Of a stretch of DNA of 64,000 bases, positions 22,705 to 34,700 are shown in pieces. A program made the translations under genes and the position numbers. Source of the stretch: Homarus americanus (Eukaryota; Arthropoda; Malacostraca; Decapoda; Nephropidae); contig NW_024755055.1 of NCBI RefSeq assembly GCF_018991925.1, positions 1,542,118 through 1,606,117 of the forward strand, given 5' to 3'. Each line of letters opens with the position of its first letter. The stretch's first letter is position 1. The notes under the pieces are model-generated. The model did not search any database and was not told the DNA's origin. It saw only the letters and a list, made by a program, of their open reading frames with translations.

Positions 22705-25700
22705 ATGCTGAGATTACTGAATATGGTTACTGTGCTAGGCGCCCGGCTCTTCCGTCACCGAATATTATTAGTTGTGCTCCTGCCTGTGATGCTGGTCGTT
22801 ACCCTCCACCTGAAGTTTCATCTTGATACCAGCAGGAGGTATGTGGCTCTTCCTCTGACAGTCACTACCCCCTTATTGTGACGCTTACTCTGACAGTCAC
22901 TACCCCCTTTTTGTGGCTCTTCCTCTGACAGTCACTACCCCCCTTATTGTGCCTCAAAGTCACAGCCTCCTCATTATTGTGGCATCAAATTACCGTCCCA
23001 TTAGTCTCACGTCAATCATAGGCAAGTTGCTAGAGTCAATTATTGCTACAAAAATCAGAAGCCACCTTGAAACATTCAACTTAATTCAGTCTTTTCAGCA
23101 CGGGTTCACCCAGGGACGTTCTTGTCTCACAAATTTGCTTAGCTTTTTCTCAGAAGTATATGAAGCGGTAGATAATGATGTCAGATGATATAATTTATTT
23201 AGATTTCAGTAAAGCATTCGATAGAGTCCCTCATGAGAGATTGATAAGGAAGGTAGAAGCACATGGAATAGGTGGATCAGTATTAAAATGGATTAGGTCA
23301 TGGTTAACTGGTAGGAAACAAAGAGTCAGCATAAATGGATTAAAGTCAGACTGGGGTGCGGTCAAAGCGGAGTTCCCCAGGGATCTGTATTAGGCCCTCT
23401 CTGTTTGTTATATTCATTAATGATCTTGATTTAGGCATAACTAGTAGGATTAGTAAATTTGCAGATGATACAAATGGGAGAGTGATAAATTCAGACAGTG
23501 ACTTTGAACACCTTCAAAGAGATCTAGATACCTTACATGAGTGGTCAGTAGACTGGCAAATGAATTTTAATACTGATAAATGCAGGTACTAAAGAGAAGA
23601 AGACGAATACAAACGTTAAGTATAAACTAGGTAACACGGAAATAGAAAACTCAGATTGTGAAAAAGATCTAGGTGTATTTGTTAGCAACGACTTGAAACC
23701 TAGAAAACAATGTATTAGCGTTCGCAGGCAAACAGGATTCTTGGGTTCATATCTGGGTCTGTGAGTAACAGAACTGCTGACGTTATCTTGAAACTTTACC
23801 TAGCATTAGTGAGGACACATGGATTATGCGGTTCAATTCTGGTGTCCTTATTATAGAATGGACATAGATTCTTTTGGAGAGAGTACAAAGAAGAATGACA
23901 AAAATGATCCATAATATTAGAAACCTTCCATATGAAGAAAGACTGAAAAGCTTAGGCTTGCATTCATTAGAGAGGCGTGAGTTAGGGAGATATGATAGAG
24001 GTGTACAAGTGGGTAAGTGGGATTAACAAGGGTAAAATGGAAGATGTTCTGAAGCTCAGTAATAACGAAATAACTAGAACAAATGGCTTTAAATTAGATA
24101 AATTCCGATTCAGAAAGGATATAGGCAAGCACTGGTTTGGTAATAGAGTTGTGGATATGTGGAATGGAGGCTGCAGTGCTATAGTAGGATCGGGGACGCT
24201 AGGGACTTCAAGACGAGTTGGATAGGCGCATGGAAGTGCTGGGGTGGGTGTGAAAGGATCTGCCCTGCATGGGCCAGTCGGCCTCCTGCAGTATCCCATC
24301 TTATGTTCTTATGTTCTTATGTTCCTCTGACAGTCACAGCCTCCTTATTGTGCCTCAAAGTCACAGCCTCCCCTTATTGTGGCTCTTTTCCTCGACAGTC
24401 ACTACCCCCCTTTTGTGCCTCAAAGTCACAGCCTCCCCATGTGCCTAAAGTCACAGCCTCCCCTTATTGTGTCTTTTCTCTGACAGTCACTACCCCCTTG
24501 TGGCTCTTTTCCTCTGACAGTCACTACTCCTTATTGTGGCGCTTACTCTGACAATCACTACTCCCTTATTGTGCCTCAAAGTCACAGCCTCTTATTGTGG
24601 CTCTTCCTCAAAGTCACAGCCACATCTCTATTATCTATCTATCTATTATTTGTCTACCTATCTCTATTATCTATCTATATCTATTATCTATCTATTACTG
24701 TCTACAGGTTACCAACACCATGTTGGATAAGAAGTGAAGTGACCGAACTGTAGTCCAACACAACGTTGCCTTCCTGAAGAGCCACAAAGTGTGCTTCATC
24801 ATACTGGGTGAAACAGGCGTGATGGGGTGGGGGTAGGTGAGGGAGATAAGAGGGAGTGAAGAGGTGAGGTGAGAGGGGGTAGAGAGAGAGGGGGGTGGGA
24901 GGGAGGGAGGAGAGAGAGGAGTGATGAGAGGAGGTGAGAGAGAAAGAGGGGAGTGTGAGTGGGGGGGAGGGGTGAGAGAGAGAGAGGGGTAGGAGAGGGA
25001 GGGAATGAGAGAGAGTGAGTGAGAGGGGGTGGGTGGAGAGGAGGGAGGGGTGAGGAGAGGGTGGGTGGGGAGAGAGGGGTGGGGAGGAGGGGTGGAGAGA
25101 GAGGGAGTGAGAGAGAGAGGGAGGGAGTGAGAGAGGGGGGTGGAGAGAGGGAGGGAGGGAGAGGGTGTGAGAGGGGGAGGGGAGGGAGGGAGAGAGAGGG
25201 GGGGGGGTGAGGGGGGGAGGAGAGAGAGAGAGAGAGAGAGACTTTGGTACACACACACACACACCAAATAACGAAAAATAAATATAATATTGTCCCCTAA
25301 TTCTTACACATTGAAACAAAAAAGGCATTAATTCCTTCTCTAGTAAACAACACCTTGATCCTGACAAAGATAACCTAACCCAACCTAATCCAACCCTAAC
25401 CTAACCCAACCTAAGCTAACCTAACTACATCTGTTGCTACATCCTTCTACAGAACATCTTCTTTCGGTATGGACTGAAACACAACCTGCACTTCGCTCTG
25501 CCCCTCGTTGGCAACTATTTCGGAGGAGGGTTGCGGCCCTTCAATGCTGACATGCTCAAGGCTTCTCCCTGGAACAAACTCGGTGTTAATATCATGGCTG
25601 TTCATATGAAGTGGGATCATCAACAGGTGAGTATCCATGATAATACATATCAAAGTCAAACTGGATTTATGATAATTCAGCAACTTATTCACTTACGTTT

Positions 25701-28700
25701 TGACTCAATGATTCTCTCAAGTTTATAATGTGGATATAAATATAGACCATACGACTCAGTGCTTTATCTATTCTCTTTTGTTTTTTAATGTTTCTTGGAC
25801 ACCCCGATCAAACTCAGTCATTTGTACTGTGGGCTCTGGTCTGCGTGTTGGTCTTATTATATAATACTCAAGATACGTTTACTGCCCAGGGCTTATAAGT
25901 TTATCTCAGGTTGTCGTTTAGTGTGACGTTGTAATGGGAGAGTTTCTTTTCATTTTATATCCCACCTAAGCTGCCATCATTTGTAATGGGACGTTTTCCT
26001 TTACTTGTTATTATTTCAGACGTAGTCCTTTTATTCTTCAATACTTGATATATATACTTATTCTTATATATTCTTGCTTATATTCTTATATAAGTAACTT
26101 ATATTTCTCTGCTTATATTTTCTAAGCCATGTTCTTCCTTTTCATTTTCTTTCATATATATTATATCCTCTTCAATATATTCTGTTCTAGTTATATTCTA
26201 AACCATTGATTAACCTGGGTAACCATGTCTTTGTTATTACCACACTTATTATACTTACAACGGTAGCCTGCCACCACCCAGACTTTTATTAGACTATAAC
26301 ATATCTTAGTTAACTGTTAGGTAGCGAGCTTCTAGGCACGTGAGTTAGTTATTTTCTGAGAACCAATGTGTGAAAGGATAGAGTGGTGATACTCGTAGTC
26401 TACCAGTTCAACATTTATTAACACAAGGAGTGAGCAAGATGTTAATCAAGTACACTCACCCCTGACTGGACCACTCAGGTCCCACTTTATCATTCATAAA
26501 ATAGGGCTTCAGTTACTTATTATATCATTAAACAACTTCAATTACTTATTACATCATTAAACAACTTCAATTACTTATTACATCATTAAACAACTATTAA
26601 GTTCACTCAGACAAGATTGGACCCTCAGGTCTTACTGTACTATTGATAAAATAGATCCGCAATTACTTACACTTTTTATCCTCTACGCCACTGATCGGCT
26701 CGTTATCCTCTTGGGCGATCGGTCACGTCTCTGATTACTTTTCCTTTTCATTTATCCTCTTCACCAAAAGATCGGCTCGCTAGCCGCCCGGGCGATCGGT
26801 CACGTCTCTGCACGCTCTGTTGGCAAATACTGGGCATGCACCGGCTCCTGAATGTACCTGAACCCGCTCCAGTGTTGGTCGAGTCTTGTCTTAAGAGCTC
26901 GCACCGGTGCTGTCACAACACTCTCTGGTAGATTGTTCCAAGAATTTACAACCCTCACTCCGAAAATGTTTGCCCTCACAGTTTTCTGGACTTGCGGCTT
27001 CTTCAATCTTGAGCTGTGACCCCTTGTGGGCGGCGTCCGCCAGCTCAAGTAAGGACACTTCGACTGAGTAGTGCCCTCTGGGATGCTTATACCTCAACTA
27101 GGTCACCCCTTGCCCGACTGTAATATAAGCTAGGCAAGTTCAGGCGCTCCAATCTCTCAGGGTAGCTGAGGTGCCGATGCAGGCACCAGTCTGGTGGCCC
27201 TCCTTTGAACATTTTCAACCAACTGACAGTCCCTAGCATATCTCGGGGACCAGACGGGGTGACAGTACTCCAGATGGGGAAGCACTTCACTCTTGAAGTT
27301 CGTTACAAGGGACAGACCGTCTAGATATCTGAACGACCTTCTTATAAGACCCAATAGTTTATTTGCCTGGTTTACCTTCTTCTCGCAATGGCCTGAGAAC
27401 TTCAGCTCATTGTCAACATACACACCTAGGTCCTTCTTGCATTCAGTCTCAACTAGTGCTTTAACTGTAATCAGACATATCTAAGTTGACTTAAAACAAT
27501 GGTGTTCTCTCTCACCTTCAGATTTACTTTATAGAGAGGTTGGTTTCAGGAAGTCAGAGAAAATTTGAAAACGGACGACTCAGGTGTCTTGAAGTGATGA
27601 GAAAACGGACGCCTCAGAGGGGAGACTCAATAAAGAAGGCATAGCTACATGTTTTGTGAGCTATTGAGTTTAATATGAATCGTCTGATTTTACGTTAACT
27701 AACATGTCCGACTGTGGTCATTACAACGTAGCTTAACACATATCCTGAGTGTGTCTTACTTCGCAGGTGAAGAAGGTGATGCCCCTCGACACGGCCTTCG
27801 TCAGTATAGTCAGGGATCCTATAGAGCTGTTCGAGTCCCTCTATACTTACGTCAAGATGGACAAGGTTAGTGTTGTCTCTTCTTACTCCGTCTATCCACC
27901 ATCATCATGCTAATTTCTATCTTTTCTTACTCTATTAGTTTTATTTTTTCTTTCCTTCTATTATGGAATTGTCATTTCTCACTAACACTCATTCCCTCCT
28001 GCTTTTCCTCAGTACCCCTTGACCTCTACTCTTCAAGTTGGTACTGTATTCTATTCATAATTTTAATAAGAATCATGAGTTTAATAGACCGATAGAATCC
28101 AATAGTATGGCTTACACTGTGAACCATATGAACTGATTCAAGTTATGCCAGAAGGGAACATTTTCATAAATCTGATAAAATATAAAAAATTACAAATAAA
28201 CCCTAATTTAATCTGTAAACATGTATGTATTTATTTGTTTACTGAGATACAATGTTGTTTGACTTGTTTATTTAATGATTTGTGGGATAAAGACAGATAC
28301 CTTGATTCCTAAACCCTTTAAATCCCTTTTAGGATTTTTACCTAAATATTAAAAACAATCTTATGATGTTCCTTGACTGTACTGTGTTTCCTCAGGCATA
28401 CCACATGACGGTAGAGGAGTTCGCCCTGAATGTATCCATTGATGCTCCCAGACACCTGGGATACATTGGTTATAACCAGATGGTGTGGGACTTTGGCATT
28501 CCAGACCAGAAGCAAATATATAATCTCACTCATGTCAGTCAGCTGGTATGTTCTGTGAGAGATGGGATGTTAGAGACAGTGTGATTGTGAGCTATTTGTA
28601 TTGTATTTTGTTCCCCTGTGAGTATATCAGGCTATGAATGGGAAGTTGTGAGTTGTTAGTATATCAGGCTACGAATGGGAAGTTGTGAGCTATTGTTTCT

Positions 28701-31700
28701 ATGTCAGGCTCTGTATTGGAAGTTGTGAGTTATTGTTTCTATGTCAGGCTCTGTATTGGAAGTTGTGAGTTAGTTGTATATCAGGCTACGAATGGGAAGT
28801 TGTGAGCTATTATTTCTATGTCAGGCTCTGAATGGGAAGTTGTTAGTATATCCCATTGATCCAGGTGCTAATTCGTTTAGGGCGGGCGGGTCGTGTTGCG
28901 TCTCTGTAACAAAGCGTGTTCGGCATCCGGGCCTTCGATGTAGAGCGGCAGAAATTGGACAGTGATTACATAAGTTCGTCAAGATCGTCTTAGTGAGGTG
29001 AAAGTGTATACACAGTGATAGTTCATAGTGTCATCAGTGACCGCTGAAGTTGTAAATAACTTAAAGTGAGCGCTAACTAGCAAGCAAGCTGGAAAGGCAC
29101 CGTGCCAGCTGAAACCAAGTCGTGTCATAGGTGCCACAGAGACTTTAAATTTTATTTTATGTTGATTGTGTGCTTGCTCAAGGACTGAAACTGTGCCTAC
29201 AATACACCATTCACAGGGAGATACAGGGTACGCAGTCGCAGACGACAACTCCATAGGCAACAGAGAGTAGCTAAGTACTTTTTTCTCTCTTTATTTTCTT
29301 TGAAATAGGTGTAGATCTATACACAGTCTACACCCCCCCCCCCACAACAACAACAACCATGAGTTTGGTATGTGATTACTGCAGGGAGACGTCGGATATG
29401 GAGGATGCAGGCCTAACTAATGCAACGTCTAGGAAGTTACTAACTGCCGTAAAGCTTGATGGCTGTTGCTGGTATTGCCCTGGCTGCATAGTCAAGGTGA
29501 ATGAAGCGATTGCAATCCATAAGGGAACGAGTTCTCTAGGGACGAAAATAGATGAAGCAGGAGCCCTGCTGGTTGACAAACTGGAGCAAGTTGAGAAAGA
29601 GATCCTTGCTAAGACTGAGGAAGTAGCTAATAGAATGGGGGTGGTTGCTAAGAGGAGCTATGCGGACGTATTAGGAGGGCCACGGGTGGGGGGGGCGGAG
29701 AGTAATGCAGAATCAGTACAGGTTCTACAGCAGATTGGGACTCTGAAAAAGTGTGTCGAAGAAATGAAAATTAACGGACCTACTGTTAGGGGAGAGGAGG
29801 AACACCAGGAACGGCTCCAGCGCAGGAACAATGTAATAGTTTTTGGAGTCCCAGAGAGCCAGGCAGAGGGAACGGTGAGTAAGGAAACACACGACAAGGT
29901 GCTGTTTCAAAATATTTGCACAGAGGTTCTGAAGATTCCAGCAACCCCTCAGGATGTGAGGAGACTGGGACAAAAGCAGGGGGCTAAGCCTCGCCCCCTC
30001 AGGATCACATTAGGGAGTGAGGAGGAAAAATGGCAAGTTATCCGGCAGGCAAAAAACTTAGCAAGGAGCGAGGCATTTCGAGATGTATTTATTCACCCAG
30101 ACCGCACGGTAATGCAGAGGGAACAGCACAAGAAGCTCCTGCTGGACTTGAAGCAGAGGAGGGAGGAGTCGAGAAGGAACGGGGACAGGTGCACATGGGT
30201 TATACTCAGGGGGAGGGTAGTGGAAACAAGTGTGCCGACACAGGGCCAGGGGGCAGCAGTGCACCCTCCACCCACTCAACCCCCCACCCGGGAGGCGGCA
30301 CCAGCTCAGCCTACCGGACAGGAGGAAACGAGCGCCGTGTAAACAACGAAATTTTTAACCACACCCTGCAAAATACAGTGTACTTAGCAAATGCTGCAGC
30401 TTCTGAGAATGTGGGTGGAGCGGGTTTATTACTAAGAGCAGAGACGTTACCGAGAACAAATTCTGGCTTGAATGTCATGTACACTAATACCGACACGTTC
30501 CTGGATAAGAGGGAGGAGTTTGAAACACTACTAAGAGTACACCAACCAGATATTGTAGGAGTTGTAGAACTGTTGTACAAGAACAGGAGAATCGACCCAG
30601 AGGAATGTGAGTTCAGTATTGCTGGATATGACTCATTTACGAACCTAACTCAAGAATCCTGCAGGAGGGGTGTGGTTATCTACGCTAGGCAAGACCTGAG
30701 AGCCAGCCAGGCGAGGGTACAGGGAGAGGATGTCTTTGAAGAGTCCAAGTGGTGTAAAATTAAATTAAAGGGAGGGGACTTACTTATCGTCGGGTGTATC
30801 TACAGATCCCCGAACTGTGGCCCACTAAATCAAAGGAACTTAAGAACCTTAATAAACAATGCGGCGATGCTCAACCCCAGCCACCTCCTTATCATGGGGG
30901 ACTTTAACTATGGCGACATCGACTGGAGAAACGAGTCAACCCCGAATGACTTGAATAATCCTGCTACTCTTTTTGTAGAAACTCTGAGAGATACTTTTCT
31001 GTTCCAACATGTGAGAGACCCGACACATTACAGAGGGGAGCAAACACCCAAGCCACTTGACCTCATCATAACAAACGAGGAGGGTATGGTGGCCAAACTG
31101 GAACACCTTGCCCCAGTTGGCACCAGTCACCATACAGTGTTGTCATTCAGATTTAACTGTTACCTAGTTCAAGATAAGGCCAGGCCAAGGTGCAAATATT
31201 ACAAGGGAAATTACAATGGGATGAGGGAAGAGATGAGAGGTATCAACTGGCCTGACTTATTAAGGTACAAGAACGCAGACACTACGCTGAATATCATAAC
31301 TAGTAAAATGACCCATTTGATCGATAAATATATACCCAAGACCAAACCCAGTGCTTCTAGGAATACGAGGGGATCCCTACACATGAACCATGCGGTGGTC
31401 GACAAAATTAAGAAGAAAACCCAGAAATTCAAGACGTGGGTTGGGTCAAACGATGAGCAAGACAGGAGGATGTATGCAAGAGCCAGAAACCAAGCAAAGA
31501 TAGAGTGTAGGAGGGCTGAAAAGGAGTTCCAAAGGCTGGTTGCACGCGAGGTCAAGTCAAACCCAAAGGCGTTTTACCGCTATGCAAAGTCGAAATTGAA
31601 AACGCGAGTAGGAGCACCTTCCTGTTTTGAGGACAGACGGTTCGACACAGCACTGACCCACATTGTGTTCACAGAAGAGGGTATTAGAAATAAACTGTCC

Positions 31701-34700
31701 AGGCTAAAGGTCCATAAGAGTCCTGGACCTGACATGGTGCATCCTAGAGTGCTAAGGGAGCTGTGCAACGAGCTTGCAGAGCCCCTGAAGATTCTGTTTT
31801 GTAAATGCCTGGATGAACAAATGGTCCCCAGTGAATGGAAAGTGGCTTATGTGAGTCCTATCTTCAAGAAGGGCGATAGGCACTCCACGAACAACTATAG
31901 ACCGGTGAGCCTGACCAGCATAATATGTAAAGTACTTGAGAGTATTATCAGAGATGCAGCGATGGAACATCTACTACGAAACAACCTTGTAAAAGATTGC
32001 CAACACGGTTTTATGCCGGGGCGCTCTTGCTTGACACAATTGCTCAAGGTATTGGATATTTGGACCCATATTCTAGAACGTGGTGGTAATATCGACAATA
32101 TTTACCTAGATTTTGCCAAGGCTTTCGACAGTGTACCCCACGAAAGGCTGAAAATCAAACTGGAAGGGTACGGAATTCGGGGAAATGTCCTAGCGTGGAT
32201 AGAAGACTTTCTACATGACCGCAAGCAATGTGTGGTGATTAATGGCACGAAATCGTCATCTGTACCTGTAACAAGTGGGGTACCGCAGGGTAGTGTATTG
32301 GGCCCGCTGTTGTTTGTTTGTTTCATAAATGATATGCCTGACGTTGTACACTCCTCCATACAAATGTTTGCCGATGATGGCAAGTTATTTCGGGAAATTA
32401 AGAACCAAGCGGACTGTGAAGAGCTGCAGAAGGACCTCTGTGGGCTCCAGGAATGGTCGAAGGAATGGCTGCTGAGATTCAATGTCACGAAGTGTAAGAG
32501 GATGCACCTGGGGCGTACCAACGGTAAGGAGGCGTACCATATGTCCCAACGGGATGAAGAAAATGTACTAGTTGAGACTGTGTGTGAGAAGGACCTAGGT
32601 GTGTATGTTGACAATGAGCTGAAGTTCTCGGGCCATTGTGAGAAGAAGGTAAATCAGGCAAATAAATTATTGGGTCTTATAAGAAGGTCGTTCAGATATC
32701 TAGACGGTCCGTCCCTCGTGACGATCTTCAGGAGTGAAGTGCTTCCCCATCTGGAGTACTGTCACCCCATCTGGTCCCTGAGATATGCTAGGGACTGTCA
32801 GTTGGTTGAAAATGTTCAAAGGAGGGCCACCAAACTGGTGCCTGCACTTCGGCATCTCAGCTACCCTGAGAGATTGGAGCGCCTGAACTTGCCTAGCTTA
32901 TACTACAGACGGGCAAGGGGGGACCTAGTTGAGGTTTATAAGCATCTCAGGGGCACTACTCAGTTGAGTGTCCTTACTTGGAGCTGGCGGACGCTCGCCC
33001 CACAAGGGGTCACAGCTCAAGATTGAAGAAGCCGCAAGTCCAGAAAACCGTGAGGGCAAACTTTTTCGGAGTGAGGGTTGTAAACTCTTGGAACAATCTA
33101 CCAGAGAGTGTTGTGACGGCACCGAGTGTGAGCTCTTTCAAGAGAAGACTTGACCAACACTGGAGCGGGTTCAGGTACATTCAGGAGCCGGTGCATGCCC
33201 AGTATTTGCCAACAGTGCGTGACAGAGACGTGACTGATCGCCCGGGCGGCTAGCGAGCCGATCTTTTGGTGAAGAATATAAAGGAAAAGAGTCGTGACCG
33301 ATCGCCCAAGCGGCTAACAAGCGGATCAGTGGCGAAGAGGATAAAAGTAAAAAAAAGGTGCTAGCTGCTGGTGAAAGGTGCTAACATCACCTTAATTTAA
33401 TAATTGCTACAGGTGGCCACTAGGGAAAGAGGATTGACCTGATAATGACTGGAAGAGTGCAGTGTGTAGTGACGGCCGATGTGCCACTACGTCTTAGAGT
33501 ACATTACATCATTTACCCATAAGAAAATATATTGAGTAATGTGCTTAGTCCAGTCCTTGCATGTGATCAGATCTATAAAGCATCATGAACATTACCAGTA
33601 ACTTCTATTAATATTGTTTATTTCTTTATGTTTACACGATCTTGGTAGCATTTATACGAGTCATGAGTAATATTTATTAGGTATGGAGGATAACTTTTAT
33701 ATATATATCGAGCATAAGAGGACTAATGGATAATAATTGTGTCATGGGTAACAGGTATAAGGTGTATTACAGGTGAGGGAGGCGGAGGAGAAGTTTGACC
33801 TGGTGATGGTGGCGGAAAGGATGGAGGAGTCCCAGGTCCTTCTCAGTCACCTTCTCTGCTGGGACCTGAGGGATGTCATTGTTCTCAAACTCAATGCTAG
33901 ATCCTCCAAGGTTAGGCTCCTGCAGCTCTTGTTCTTGTTCTGTATCCTACAAAGAGAGACAGAGATAGAGCTATTCTTTTAGCTTAGAAGAGATAGAGAG
34001 AGAGAGCTATTCATTTGTCTTAGTAAAGAGAGAGAGAGACAGACAGACAATGAGCTGTTCTTTGTCCTAGTAGAGAGAAAAAACTTTTATTTGGTACCTT
34101 GCTCCTCAACCTCTCATATAGCGTACACTTATATAGTATTACAAATTATTTTTATAAGTTGAAGATAACAATTTACTTATACTTATGTAGTTGGACATTT
34201 TCACCTTCTTGTTCCCTGTTTTACATAGATTTGTGATTTATACATGAATGCCAAAACAACTGGGGAAGACAAGTACTTTTAAAGGCAAAAATGCGCTTGC
34301 TACAAAAAGTACAGTACAAGATCTGCAAAATATTAAGCTAGACAATATAACACAACGGATGAAGGATTTTGACAATCCCACCGAGACCTGGGGAGTCGCA
34401 GTGTTCATTTTGACATATCAGACTCAACCTTGCAGATACTTTCTGTAGCGAGTGTACACTCTATTGAATATTGAATGCAACTCACAAAATATATCATATT
34501 CAGTTAGGTGATTACCATATACAGTATCTGTCTTATCATACTGTACTTTAAAGGGGTCTAATCTTATGTATTACTGTGCAGTACTGTACTGTGTTCACTC
34601 ACACCAAAATTTTCAACTTAGTTTTACAGATCCCATCATGGATGAAAAAAAATCCAAATCAAGGTGCATTAAATCTCTGGTGATGTACCTGGTGTTATTT

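Larger units (their letters stand above)
28870..33355 (+). mobile_element. Near full-length LINE family A (CR1/Jockey-like) inside the sulfotransferase intron 5
   Basis: A 5' UTR (start uncertain, 28860-29300) precedes ORF1 (29359-30342) and ORF2 with endonuclease and reverse transcriptase. The 3' UTR has two GATCG…CGATC repeats and ends GAGGATAAAAGTAAA. It sits in the same orientation as the host gene. It lacks about 41 codons between EN and RT (join near 31613) relative to the copy at 59720-62450, and has a 1-base deletion in a G-run at 32950-32953, so it is not intact. Confidence 0.9.

Noticed and set aside
24695..25367. Long Ser/Pro/Leu-rich minus-strand open frames of 150-220 codons
   Set aside because: They arise only because the plus strand is almost pure G and A; three overlapping frames are open at once and no motif is present.
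32102..32614. 170-codon minus-strand frame opposite the LINE RT, repeated in all copies
   Set aside because: Shadow of ORF2. It recurs only because the LINE copies are alike, and its composition is the antisense of RT codons.
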